From assembly GCA_022606135.1 (NCBI GenBank), contig JABYQN010000002.1, forward strand, positions 248,001-312,000: DNA of 64,000 bases, in the 5' to 3' direction. Made by a program: the position numbers and the translations under genes. Shown here in pieces: positions 1 to 10,490 of this stretch. Below the pieces are notes generated by a model that saw only the letters and a program-made list of their open reading frames with translations, made no database searches and was not told the origin of the DNA. This DNA comes from Fomes fomentarius (Eukaryota; Basidiomycota; Agaricomycetes; Polyporales; Polyporaceae). Positions within the stretch are counted from its first letter, which is position 1, and each line of letters opens with the position of its first letter.

Positions 1-3000
1 CATGCTGAAACGGCTGTACCGACGACCGAGCGGGCAGAGCAAGCCAAGGCCGGCTCAGAGAAGGATGGCGGGAAGAACCTCATCGGGAGGCTCAACAATC
101 TGGTGTCGAGCGACCTCAGCAATATGGTCGGTTTCATGGTCGATCTCATGTTCATCAGTTAGTACTACTTATATTTTTGTCGCATCGGAACCACGAGACT
201 CACAGATTGAACCAGCCTTCGAATCGCCAATTCAGATTACCTTGACAGTGATCTTCCTGTACCAAATCCTGGGATGGAGGTTCGCTCCTTCTCATGTTAC
301 ACGTTGACATGCGCGCAGATTTTTGACTGGCTTTCAGCGCATTCGTTGGCCTCGCAACAGTATTCGCCACACTTCCGGTTCCTGGCTACATCACAAAGCT
401 TATCCAGGGGACGCAGCGGGAAAAAATGCAGAGGGTATGTGACCAGCCACAGATGCGATTTATACACACATTACAACCCATCTGAGTTGGTTCACTTGTT
501 AGACTGACGACCGTGTCCAATTTGTAACTGAAAGTGCGCTCGTTCATACGCTCTAACATGAAGAGTCTCGATCAATCATGTTGACAGTGTTGGGCGTCAT
601 CCGTATGGTCAAGTTGTTCGGATGGGAACCGCGCGTCGCAGCCCAGATGGATGAGAAGCGCGAGGCGGAATTGGTTGCAGTCCGCAAGAATCGCATGTTG
701 GGACTGTTTAGCAACTTGTGCAAGTGAGTCCTGAATTATTCGGCGTCAGTACTCTCATACTGACTCAGGAATGCCATGCCCCAGTTATCTAATTCCGGTG
801 TTGGTCATGTTGTCTACGTTCGCTACTTATGTGAGTGCATCATCTGTGTCTTCGCACTTCGTCACCATACCGATCATCGGCCGCTCTTAGACGGTGTTCA
901 TGAAGGGTACTTTGACGGGTATATGTTGTCGATTGTCTCTCCGGTAAGGACATGCTGACAAATTCCCAGCCTCGAAGGTGTTCTCCTCAATGGCTGGTAC
1001 GTATCCGTGGAGATCTATATCTGTGTTGCTGCTCACGAAACATATTTGTAGTTTTTGATGTGCTGCGGATATATATCATGATTGCCTTCGGTTGTCTCAC
1101 TCAGCTCGTTCAATGTAGGTGCGTAATGTACCTGATAAGAGCAACGATACTGACCTCGTCATGCAGCCAATGTCTCCATCGAGCGTCTCCAAGACTTCTT
1201 AAACAGTGTGAGTACCGCATAGCTTCTACCTATTCACTGTGAATATACTTGCGTAAGAAGGAATTCTGAGGTCATCAATTGATTCTTAGACTGAGCTCAT
1301 CGACGAATTCGCCGTGAAGCTCGGCAGACACCCCGACGGTACAGAAGCACTACAGTCTGTGCCTGAGGAGTACAAAGACACTGTCGGGATTCGACACGCA
1401 GCCTTCTCTTGGGCGAACGAGTCTACTTCTCTCGCCGTGACTCCTGGGGGAGTCGGAGACGGACCTTCCTGCTACGAGTCGACGATGATGTGATATTCCA
1501 GCGTGGAAAGATTAACCTCGTCGTCGGGCCGACGGGAGCTGGGAAGACGTCGTTGCTGATGGCACTGCTCGGCGAGATGCACTACATTCCTTCTGGTCCG
1601 GATTCCTCCATCAACCTACCGAGGGCCAGGGGTGTTGCGTACGCTGCGCAGGAGTCTTGGGTCCAGAACGACACAATTCGAGTACGTATTCTCCAAACAT
1701 AGTAGGTCTCGAGCCGACGTTGACTGCCATGCGATGTTACAGAACAACATAGTCTTTGGTGCACCCTTCGACGAGGCCCGATACAATGAGGGGGAGTCTT
1801 GTCACCTCCGTTGTGAACTGTCCTCCTGACACAAAACATCAATGCAGTCCTTACGCAATGTGCTCTCAAGCGCGACCTGGATCTGTTCGACGCTGGTGAT
1901 CAGACGGAGGTCGGAGAGAAAGGCATCACGCTGAGGCGAGCTAAATGTTCAGATTGCTTTCTTACAGCATCATTACTGACTGTTGAGCTATCAGTGGAGG
2001 TCAGAAGGTATGCGCATCCTAGACTCATAATATAACATAGCTCATTCAAGCCAGGCTCGGATCACCCTGGCTCGTGCTGTCTACTCCGGTGCGGAGATCT
2101 TGTTGCTCGACGACGTAAGTCTGATCCTTTTCCATGTGATTATGACTAGCTATTCTACGGCTTGAAAGGTTCTTGCTGCACTGGATGTGCATACAGCACG
2201 GTGGATCGTCGATCAGTGTCTTAAAGGTGATCTGGTCCGCGGTAGGACAGTCATTCTAGTGGTAAGCGCGAATGCTACTACATGAGATACAATTCTGACC
2301 TCGCATTGTACTGATAGACCCACAATGTTGCTTTGGCAAGCCCTATTGCAGACTTCGTTGTAGGCATAGGCTCTGGCGGCCGTATCGTTAGCCAAGGCAC
2401 TCTGTCCACCGCGCTTGCACAAGACCCTAAACTACTTCAAGAGATCAAAGAGGAGCACCGAGAGCTTGAGACGGCTGATAACCCATTTAATCCCCAGAAG
2501 CCCGAAGACGATGATGTCAAGCAGCGAACTGGGAAGCTGGTTGTCGAAGAAGAGATAGAAGCCGGACATCTAGGATGGAATGCAGGTGAGTTAGCCTTTG
2601 TACGTCTCTGATATATTCGGTCTGATGAGATACGTGTAGTGGTCCTATACGTCGGCAACATGTCGAAGCGACCACTTCTCTTTTGGTTGATATACACTTT
2701 AGGTCACGTCTTCCGCCACGCGACAAGCAACTTGCAAGTGAGTGAGGTATGGCAGCCTAGTCATCGACTGCTGATACCAGACCTCTTTCAGACATGGTAT
2801 CTTGGGTACTGGGCAGCTCAATACGAGACTCATCTACCGGAGGAAGTGAACGTCGCGCAGTGCGTAATCACCTTTGGGACTCGATCGTAATGTTTGACCA
2901 ATCTACGGATCCAAAGCTATCTCACTACGTTTATCCTCACGGTACTGATCGGCATGGTTGGGTCCGCCTTCTGTGTCTTCTGGTTCGTATACGGAAGCCT

Positions 3001-5382
3001 GAAAGCGGCGAGGATTATTCATGCCAAATTACTCACATCTATCTTGAGTGCGACATTACGGTGGGATCAATTCTGTTCTTCTCCGTTTACTACACTATTC
3101 TTACAGATGTATCCTGATAGATGGCTTGACAAGACGCCTACTGGTCGCATCATTGCTCGCTGTACAGAGGACGTTCAAGCAGGTGGGCCTATGACAGACT
3201 AAGTACGAGAGGCACAGCACATACCATCATGAGACAGTGGATAACCGCCTCGCACAAGCCACTGAGATCACTGTGGAGACCATCATCTTTCTCATACTTA
3301 AGATGGTCGCAATCGTCATCTTCTCCCCAGTATTCTTGGTTCCTGTCCTTCTGGTGGCTGTCGTGAACGGTCTGTGCGGCCATATTTATATAAACGCTCA
3401 GCTTTCGGTGAAACGTGAGTTGAGCAAGGCGAAGGCACCTGTTCTCGGACACTTCGGAGCTGCCATCAATGGTATCAGTGAGTAGAGCATCGGATTCAAG
3501 TGACGACGATGTTCGGAAAAACACTGAAATTCTTTGTCTAATCCTCTTAGCCTCTATAAGAGCATATGGCGCACAAGGAGCGTTCAAGGCAGAGTCGTAT
3601 AGACGCATCGACAAGTATAGTCAAGCATCAATCCTCAATGCCAGCCTCAACCGGTTCGTCACGCTCGCTCTCCTGTTCGCATCACACCTACTGAAACTAT
3701 CGAACCTTTCAGTTGGCTTTCCATACGCATAGAATTCATTGGCACTCTTTTTACGACTGGCCTAGCCGTCTATCTCACATACGTCTCGAAGCTAAGTGCA
3801 TCGAACACTGGCTTCTCATTGGCAATGGCTGGTGAGTACATACATACGTCAACGACACGTAGAGAAGGATGCCTCACGAACTCTCTCAACAGCCTCCTTC
3901 AGCAGCAATATCTTTGTGTGCGTGAGAATGATCAACGAGTGTGAAGTGGCCGGCGAGTCATCACTGCTAATTGACAACTCAACCCACTGATTGACTCTCA
4001 TTCGATTGATAGGTAACAGGCAAGTTCCGTACAAACCTGTGGGTCCTGACCATCGTAAACTTATTCGTAACGATTCGCAGTGTCGAGCGTATCCTACAAT
4101 ATCTCCAGATTGACCACGAGCCGGAGCCTACACCAAGTGGCGTACCGCCTGCATACTGGCCTGCGAGCGGGAAGCTGGAGGTCAAAGATTTGTGTGCGCG
4201 GTATTCCGAAGTCAGCATACCTTCCTTCCCTATCTCACGAGATATCTACTGACTCGCTATCACCCCGTTGTCAGGATGGCCCCAGGGTGTTGCATGATGT
4301 CGCATTCGAGGTCTCTTCCGGAGAACGCGTCGGTATTGGTGAGATTCAGGTTATCTCCTTCACAGTTGAGGTGCATCCCCTGACTATTACTGTCATAGTT
4401 GGACGTACCGGAAGCGGAAAGGTGCGACCTGGTGCCCTCACATACAGAGGCACGGCTGATGAAAGCAACAGAGCTCCCTCACCCTTGCTCTCCTCCGGTG
4501 CATCCTAACGGAAGGCACCGTTCGATACGACGGCCTTCCCACAGACAAGCTCAACCTAGACGCCCTCCGTTCCAACATTACGATCATCCCTCAATCAGTG
4601 AGTATCACCCTGAACGTAGTCCTCCCCCTCACTCAACGCTCACATACGTTTTCTCCGCTAGCCGGAACTCCTCAGGGGGACACTCCGCCAGAACCTCGAT
4701 CCCTTCTCCGAGCACGATGACGCCGTATTGAATGACGCCCTCCGCTCAGCCGGCCTCTTCAATCTGCGAGACGAAACCGACGAGTCTCGGATCACGCTCG
4801 ACACCCAGATCGCAGGCGGCGGAGCGAACCTCTCCGTCGGCCAACGGCAGATTCTCGCGCTTGCGCGGGCGATCTTGAGGCGGAGCAAGCTGCTCATATT
4901 GGACGAAGCGACGTCGGCCATTGGTGGGTGCTCTATCTCCGTCCACGTTCACGATACGATACTCTGACCAATACGATTGCAGACTACGAGACGGACAGCA
5001 TCATCCAGCGGTCGCTCCGGACAGAGCTTGGCAAGGATGTGACGCTGCTCACCGTCGCACATCGCCTGCAGACGATCATGGACGCGCACAAGATCGTGAG
5101 TGTCCCCGTGACTGATCACCGAGCTTGCATTGTGACTGATATTCCCGTCTAGATGGTTTTGGATGCTGGTAGAATCGTGAGTTGCAGTCAAGTTGTTCAA
5201 GAGGCTCTCCTGACTCTATTTGACAGGTCGAGTTCGGCATGCCGAGCGATCTGCTCAAGAACGAGAAAGGCCTGCTCCGCGCCCTAGTAGATGAGAGCAG
5301 TGACAGAGAGACGCTGTACGCCATGGCGGCCGCAGCGAGCTCCCATCTTCATGGGCACACTTCCAATTCGCGTATTCTGTAG
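1..5382 (+). CDS. ABCC (MRP-type) ABC transporter, 5' end outside window, probably decaying copy
   Basis: Full-size ABC exporter of the ABCC class, expected to move conjugates or drugs across the plasma or vacuolar membrane. The window opens inside the cytosolic linker of the first membrane domain (frame 1, [17 protein letters not shown]). About 25 short exons follow. NBD1 has Walker [10 protein letters not shown] near 1530, signature LSGGQ split by an intron near 1935-1995, and Walker B ILLLDD near 2100. The second membrane domain lies around 2640-4020. NBD2 has Walker A GRTGSGK near 4400, LSVGQRQ near 4830 and LLILDEAT near 4890. The stop is TAG at 5380-5382. Aligned by eye with the complete paralogue at 20044-27317, it lacks one base near 1446-1455, just before Walker A, and reads GG instead of GT at the donor after 1791. 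GC donors occur at 1936 and 3953 where the paralogue has GT. Either a young pseudogene or sequence errors; the family call is secure, the functional state is not. Confidence 0.85.
4013..4019 (+). other. 7-nt microexon in the left-edge ABC gene
   Basis: GTAACAG lies between acceptor TGATAG and the GC donor GCAAGT, and is joined to TGTCGAGCG by acceptor TTCGCAG. It encodes the middle of VAGNSVERI and matches the microexon at 21407-21413 in position, phase and length. Confidence 0.85.
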
Positions 5383-5790
5383 ACGTTTTCCTATGAGCAT
5401 TGAAATCAGGATCCAGTTAGAGTACCACAAATCCCAGGTTGTTGTGACTCGCTCTTGAGCGTGGGGCGGGATGGACCTGAGCTCTAGATATGCAACGCAC
5501 AACGCAACCGCACAACTATGAGACACATTGATGAACTGATACAGGCGGATGCATTGCAGAGAGTAATCATCGAATGATGGCTACATCGGATGGTAGGGCT
5601 GGGGTGGGATCTATCATGGCAGCACAGGCGCGTCTAAGTAATGCGTGATGCAACAGTGGAGGTATACAGTAGTGCGTACGAGAGAGGGTCTGTGAAACAC
5701 CGATGCTTGTATGTAGACCCAACAGAGCGATAGATGATGGACAGTAGACGAAGGAGAACGGAGTCGGAGGCAAAACAGGTGGTATTGTGG
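5383..5790. other. Intergenic, between convergent genes
   Basis: About 400 bases between the stop of the ABC gene and the stop of the zuotin gene on the other strand. It should hold both 3' UTRs. I see no coding sequence, repeat or RNA structure that I can support. Confidence 0.5.
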
Positions 5791-7275
5791 TCATGCGGCT
5801 CCGCCATTTGTCTCTTCCGCCGCACGTTGTTGCCGCCTCGCCTTCTTGGCCGCGTTCGCAGCCGCAGTCTTAGCCTTCTTTGCCTCCGCGCGAGCAATCT
5901 AGAGGTTAAATTCCCAGTAGTATCAACCACACAACTCCGCAGAGGGAGATGAGACGTGAGGCAGAAGAAACGCACCTTCTCCTCCTCTTCCTTCTTTTTC
6001 GCCTCTTCCTCTGCCTTGCGCTTCTCCTCCTCCGCCTGCTGCTTCGCGTTCTGCGTACCGTTGACACCGCCCTTGTTCTTCTTCTTCGCCTCACGCGCCT
6101 CCTTCTCTTCCTGGCGGATACGCTTGATGCGCGGGTCAACGGCAAGTGCGGTATCGACGATGTTGCGCAGACGAGCCGTGTCCTCCTTCTTACGTCGTGC
6201 ACGCTCGGACTTGTTCTTCTTCTCGGTGTACCGCTTGTCGTCACGACTGGATGAGCGATAGTAAGAACCATGATCGATATTACCGATGGGCAAAGAAGGG
6301 GAGATACGCACTTGTCACTACCTTCGTTTACCTCCTTGTCCAAGTACTCAAAACTCCTCCAGCTATCGAAGTTGTACCAGAAGTCGTAGAACCCATTGAC
6401 CTTCTCCTTCGGGTCGTCAATGGCCCCGAGCAATGGCACGGGCTGAGTCTTGCTGAATCTCGCTTCGCGCTCGAACACGGGGCCGAATTCCTTGAAGAAG
6501 GCCTTCTCGGGGTTCTTCGACTTCGTGATCTGCGACTGAGAGGGGACGTCGGCTTCGAGGAGTTCGTAGTAGGGGTCAACGGAGTCGAATTGGCGTCGCC
6601 TTTCTGGTTTGGTAAGGACCTCGAAGGCTTTTTGGATGCACTTGAAGAACGCGTCGTCGTTGGAGTCACCGACTGCGCCAGCTTTCTTGTCCGGATGGTG
6701 CTTGAGCACTTTTTTCCGGTCTGCAAACATCCGGTGTTCGTATCTGAGGGAGTATGTGTGGTGAGCTGAGGTAACTCACGTGCAATTTTGATCTGCTCCG
6801 GCGTAGCCTTGTATCGTAGATGTGAGAGACCGAGGACGGCGTAGTGATCTTGTTTCTTGATCGCTTCATGTCAGGCTCAACTGAGACCCTATCAGAGTTG
6901 CCATGTACTTACCTTCCACTCTTTGGGATCTAACAAGAGCAAGTCCTCCGTCTCTTCCTCATCACCAACCCCGAGGTCATCCTCGATCACCGAGCCCGCC
7001 CCGGTCAGAGCCTCCAGTCGTTTGCGCTCCTCCTCCGCGTGCTTGTCATGCTCCTCAAATGAGAGATTGTGCACCGCTCTCCGTACATGCGCGAGATATG
7101 CCTGACCAGCCGGGAGAAGTTTGCGTTCGACGAGAGCTTCCTTGCTATTCAGTTTCTTGGCCTCCGCGTAGATCTACTGATACTTACGCGAAACAGACTT
7201 GCCCGATGCCTCTGGGGGCGTCCAATTTGAGGGAAGAGGTAGAGGTACAACGGGAAGTTCGACGATGTTCGCCAT
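5791..7275 (-). CDS. ZUO1: Zuotin-type J-domain protein (ribosome-associated co-chaperone)
   Basis: Class C J-protein that in yeast forms the ribosome-associated complex with an Hsp70 (Ssz1) at the peptide exit tunnel. The start is the ATG at 7275-7273 (MANIVELPVVPLPLPSNW), the usual zuotin N-terminus. Next comes an acidic exon, then the J domain beginning DHYAVLGLSHLRYK with the HPD motif in KHHPDKK near 6690. The zuotin-homology segment follows (EKAFFKEFGPVFEREARFS, then YDFWYNFDSWRSFEY), and after it a long Lys/Glu-rich charged region. The reading ends NGGAA with TGA at 5793-5791. Five or six exons; the intron after KIA splits the His codon before RKKVLKHHPDK. No SANT domains are visible, as in the yeast protein. 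All joins keep frame and nothing looks broken. Convergent with the ABC gene. Confidence 0.93.
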
Positions 7276-8054
7276 AGCGATTTTAGATGAGAGGAAGGGC
7301 TGTAGAAGAGAATGGCAACTTTGCAGAAAGGTCAAGTATCGTGCCAAACGCGCGCCTGCTCAAAAATTTCCCAGCCGTTCGCTGTCGACGTCTGGCACGC
7401 CGAAAATGGTGCAAACGGCGAATGCCGAGGCAGCGCCCAAAATCTGGCGCGGCGTCACATGCTCCACGTGATTATGTTCAACTCGCGTCGCGACGTGACG
7501 CGTTTAACTCGCGCTCCAATCTGACCCACCGACTCCCTAGGCTCGAGGGGGGCAGGTTGACAACTAGGTCTCGCCTGTATGTTGTCCTCCTACCAAGAAT
7601 AATTTCACTCTAACGGCTTTTGTTCAGCCACCCACGAGCCACCATGGTTTCAAACGCTTTGAAGGAGACAAAGCTTTCTTCAACACTTTGTCGCCTCAGT
7701 CCACCCAGCTCTCCGGCACGAGCGCACGCTAGGAATGCATCTCACATTGCTACCACCACCGTTGTCACTACTAGCAAGCCTAGGTCCAGACTACTGGCCA
7801 CCCTCGACGCCGAGATACCGAATTGGCTCGCTGGGCCACCACCGTTGACCAACCACCTAGCCGGCCCAAGCAAGGCACTCCTCGGAGCTAGCACCACGTA
7901 GGTATAACGGACTTGCATACTGAGCCACACCAATACTTGGGTGTCTTCTCCTCACCCGATAAAGGCAATGATTCGCCTCTCACACCCCTTTCACCTACTG
8001 TGGGTTCCACGTATTCACCGCTTTCCGTTACACAGGACAAATCCGTTTTTCACT
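7276..8054. other. Intergenic between divergent ZUO1 and the exonuclease gene
   Basis: About 780 bases that must contain both promoters. The only coding candidate is the short ORF at 7644-7901, listed separately. No clear TATA box or repeat was seen. Confidence 0.5.
7644..7901 (+). CDS. Possible small protein or upstream exon, 85 aa
   Basis: An ORF whose ATG sits in an ideal start context (GCCACCATGG). It runs 85 codons to TAG at 7899-7901. The product is Ser/Thr/Ala-rich with a short segment LDAEIPNWLAGPP; no family is recognised and there is no clear signal peptide or membrane segment. It lies 150 bases upstream of the exonuclease ATG on the same strand, so it could be an upstream ORF, a separate small gene, or part of a longer 5' exon (GTAGGT spans its stop and could act as a donor). 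The start context is the only positive evidence. Confidence 0.28.
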   Translation: MVSNALKETKLSSTLCRLSPPSSPARAHARNASHIATTTVVTTSKPRSRLLATLDAEIPNWLAGPPPLTNHLAGPSKALLGASTT

Positions 8055-9858
8055 ATGGGAAACTCGCTATCTCAACAAGCCACTCCTCCAGACCTTCCAC
8101 GTTCCCCTGAGGTGGCACCAGCTAGCAAGCCATCGTCCAAGGGCAAAGCCAAAGCGATTGTCGCCACCGTGCCTCTGATACGGACAATCAGCGACATCGA
8201 GAACCAACCCGAGGTTGCTCAGGAGCAAGTGGACAATGCCGCGACTACCGCTTCCGCCGCACCACTGCCGCTCTACTCGTACAAGCAATACCGTCCTGTT
8301 CCAGCGGTGGTGTATACGCAGCACGAGGAAGAAGCAAACGACCTCGTGCAAAGCCTGAAGGGTCCCATTGGCTTTGACCTCGAGTGGGTTGTCATATTCC
8401 GCCGCGGACGAGCGCCCGCGGAGCGGCGGACTGCACTTGTGCAATTATGTGACGCGAACATGATCTTGCTAATTCAAGTCAGCGCCATGAACAGTGCGCC
8501 GTTCATCTCTTTCCATCCATCATGCACTGACGAAAGCTATCGACAGAGTTTCCGCAAAAAGTCAAGGTATGTCCCATGGATAACGGATAGATAACCCGTT
8601 TATAAGATGGGTGGCAAACTGGTGGCGAGCCATGATGTGTATCCTTGCGGTCATGCCTCAGTCATTACAACAGCAGACAATGTCATAAATTGCCCGTCAG
8701 CTTGCTACCCGCTAGCCCTCGCCCGTCTTTATTGTCCAAATTATTATAGATTGTTGACATCTGGACGTATCCTAGGAACTCATCGAGAACAAGGACGTCA
8801 TGAAGCTCGGCGCAAACATCCGCAGTAAGCCCCCTCCTACTCTTCAACACGACCTCAACTAACCTTTCGCAGACGATGGCCAGAAGCTCTTCCGCGACTT
8901 CGGCATCCTTCCCGCCAACCTTGTCGAGCTCGGTGTGCTTGCACGGCAAGCCGACCCAGCCTTCTCACAGCACTTCAAGCGCTCCATCGTCGCGCTCGCC
9001 AAGGTTATCGAGCGGTACACGGGCAAGACACTGAACAAGGGCAAGGTGCGCACGAGCGACTGGGAGGCGAAGCTCTCGGACGCACAGAAGACGTACGCGG
9101 CGAACGATGCGCACTGCGCGCTCTCTGCCTACAACAACCTCGTCGCAATGGCCAAGGAGCACGAGCGGGAGATCAAGTGGGAGGAGTGCTCATCGGACTT
9201 GGAGAAGGTCTATCGCGCGAAGATCGCCGCTGCTGCACCCGCACCCCCCGTGGTAGATACCGCTTCGCCTATGGCCGTTCGCGAGGAAGAAGAGGAGTCT
9301 GAGTCCGAGACGCCATCTACGGCACCCGACGCCGCTGGAGGAAGCTCGACATCTGGCCCTTCTGTACCTACGCCACTCGCCCGGACGTCCTCCAGCGCAT
9401 CTAACGCTGCCGTGCCTCCAACAAGCTTCTACGCACGCACACTCATATACGCCCGGGACCTCCCTGGACTACGACCCAGCAGCACAAGCGGTCCGAGTAC
9501 CACTGCAAGCACTGCGACAACGACAGCAGGCGCACCTCCTCGCCCACAACATCTCCGCGCGTACAACCTGTGGCATCACCGCGACCTCCCGCTGCACGAT
9601 ATCTGTGCGGCCCTGCGGAGCAAAGAGAACCCGCTCGCGGAGAGCACGGTGATGTGAGTGCTCGTATCGTTTACTCTTGTTGAGCGTGGCGTTGAAGGAA
9701 CCATCAATGTCGTTAGATCGTACGTCGTGCGCGCGTTGCAAGCGGACCCAAGTCTCCCGTACTCGATGGATCGCCTTAAGGCGTTTGTCCAGCTCGAAGC
9801 TGGGTCGTGGCAGCGCCATCGCCAGTGGATTCTCGAGCAGGATGGGTATAATAAGTAG
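8055..9858 (+). CDS. WRN-like 3'-5' exonuclease domain protein
   Basis: DEDD-family 3'-5' exonuclease of the Werner/RNase D group. Start chosen at ATG 8055 (MGNSLSQQ). The Exo I acid pair lies in GFDLEW (DxE) near residue 115, followed by RRTALVQLCD. A 20-nt exon (FPQKVK, about 8549-8568) leads to ELIENKDV, then GANIRNDGQKLFRDFG (Exo II) and later KTYAANDAHCALSAYNNL, the Exo III YxxxD motif. A Ser/Thr/Pro-rich linker follows, and after it a C-terminal segment ending ILEQDGYNK, reached through a final intron (about 9655-9717). The stop is TAG at 9856-9858. The C-terminal piece (RALQADPSLPYSMDRLKAFV) is also present as a broken copy near 12600. The substrate (DNA or RNA) cannot be told from sequence. 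Confidence 0.85.
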
Positions 9859-10042
9859 AAGGATGCACACTATCCAATGTGGTAACAAGTCGCGGACCTG
9901 ATATCTATCTGTCATCTCAAGCGCTGATCATACGAACTTGCTCATGTATCCATACATATTCAGTATCTTACAAGGGTTAGTGATGTGCTACTACAGTTCC
10001 GAGTTCGCTGCTCTTATGTACTAGTCTGATCCATGGCTGCAA
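9693..10042 (+). repeat. Copy A of a 350-bp duplication (exonuclease 3' end and 3' flank)
   Basis: The last exonuclease exon and about 180 bases of its 3' flank recur at 12580-12927 with roughly 80% identity by eye and several small indels. Long shared blocks include the ACTCGATGGATCGCCTTA segment and the CTGATATCTATCTGTCATC segment. Copy A contains the intact exon, so it is probably the source. Confidence 0.85.
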
Positions 10043-10490
10043 TGTCCGGAGCGATATCAAGCCTGGCGAATACCGGGAGGCAGAGTGGAACTTGCATACC
10101 AAAGTCTACCAATGTACTGAAAGAAGGTCACTTTGGGAGGTCAAGCCCTTATCCGAACCTTGCAAGAGTCGCAGCAAGTACTTGCAGGGGTAGTACTAGC
10201 TCATAATTTAGTACATTGAGATCAAGGAGGCTCACTTGTCACTCGATAAGACTGAATTCAAGCCGCTCTCACAACGTCTGGGTTATATCCTACTTGTTAC
10301 TCCGTTCAGTTCAGTCTCCAACTTGAACAATCTTGCGGCTCCCAAAGGAATCGGTGGGATGCTCCTCGCCTTTGTGGTACATTTCAGCGGTGATTGAAGA
10401 TGAGACCGTCAGCAAGGAGTGCCTGATGCACATTATCGACTGATAAATGATCCCGTTCATTCAGACACATACATGAAACGCAGCTGCGAT
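9859..10490. other. Intergenic; possible coding relics
   Basis: Holds the exonuclease 3' flank (duplicated, see copy A) and about 450 further bases. Short open stretches on the + strand read protein-like (near 10020-10150, and EFKPLSQRLGYILLVTPF near 10250-10320) but have no start, no clear splice sites and no recognised family. I treat them as possible decayed exons, not as a gene. Confidence 0.35.

Noticed and set aside
5950..6770. Leu/Phe- and Val/Glu-rich + strand open frames opposite ZUO1
   Set aside because: Reverse complement of the Lys/Glu-rich charged region; no real protein features beyond low complexity.
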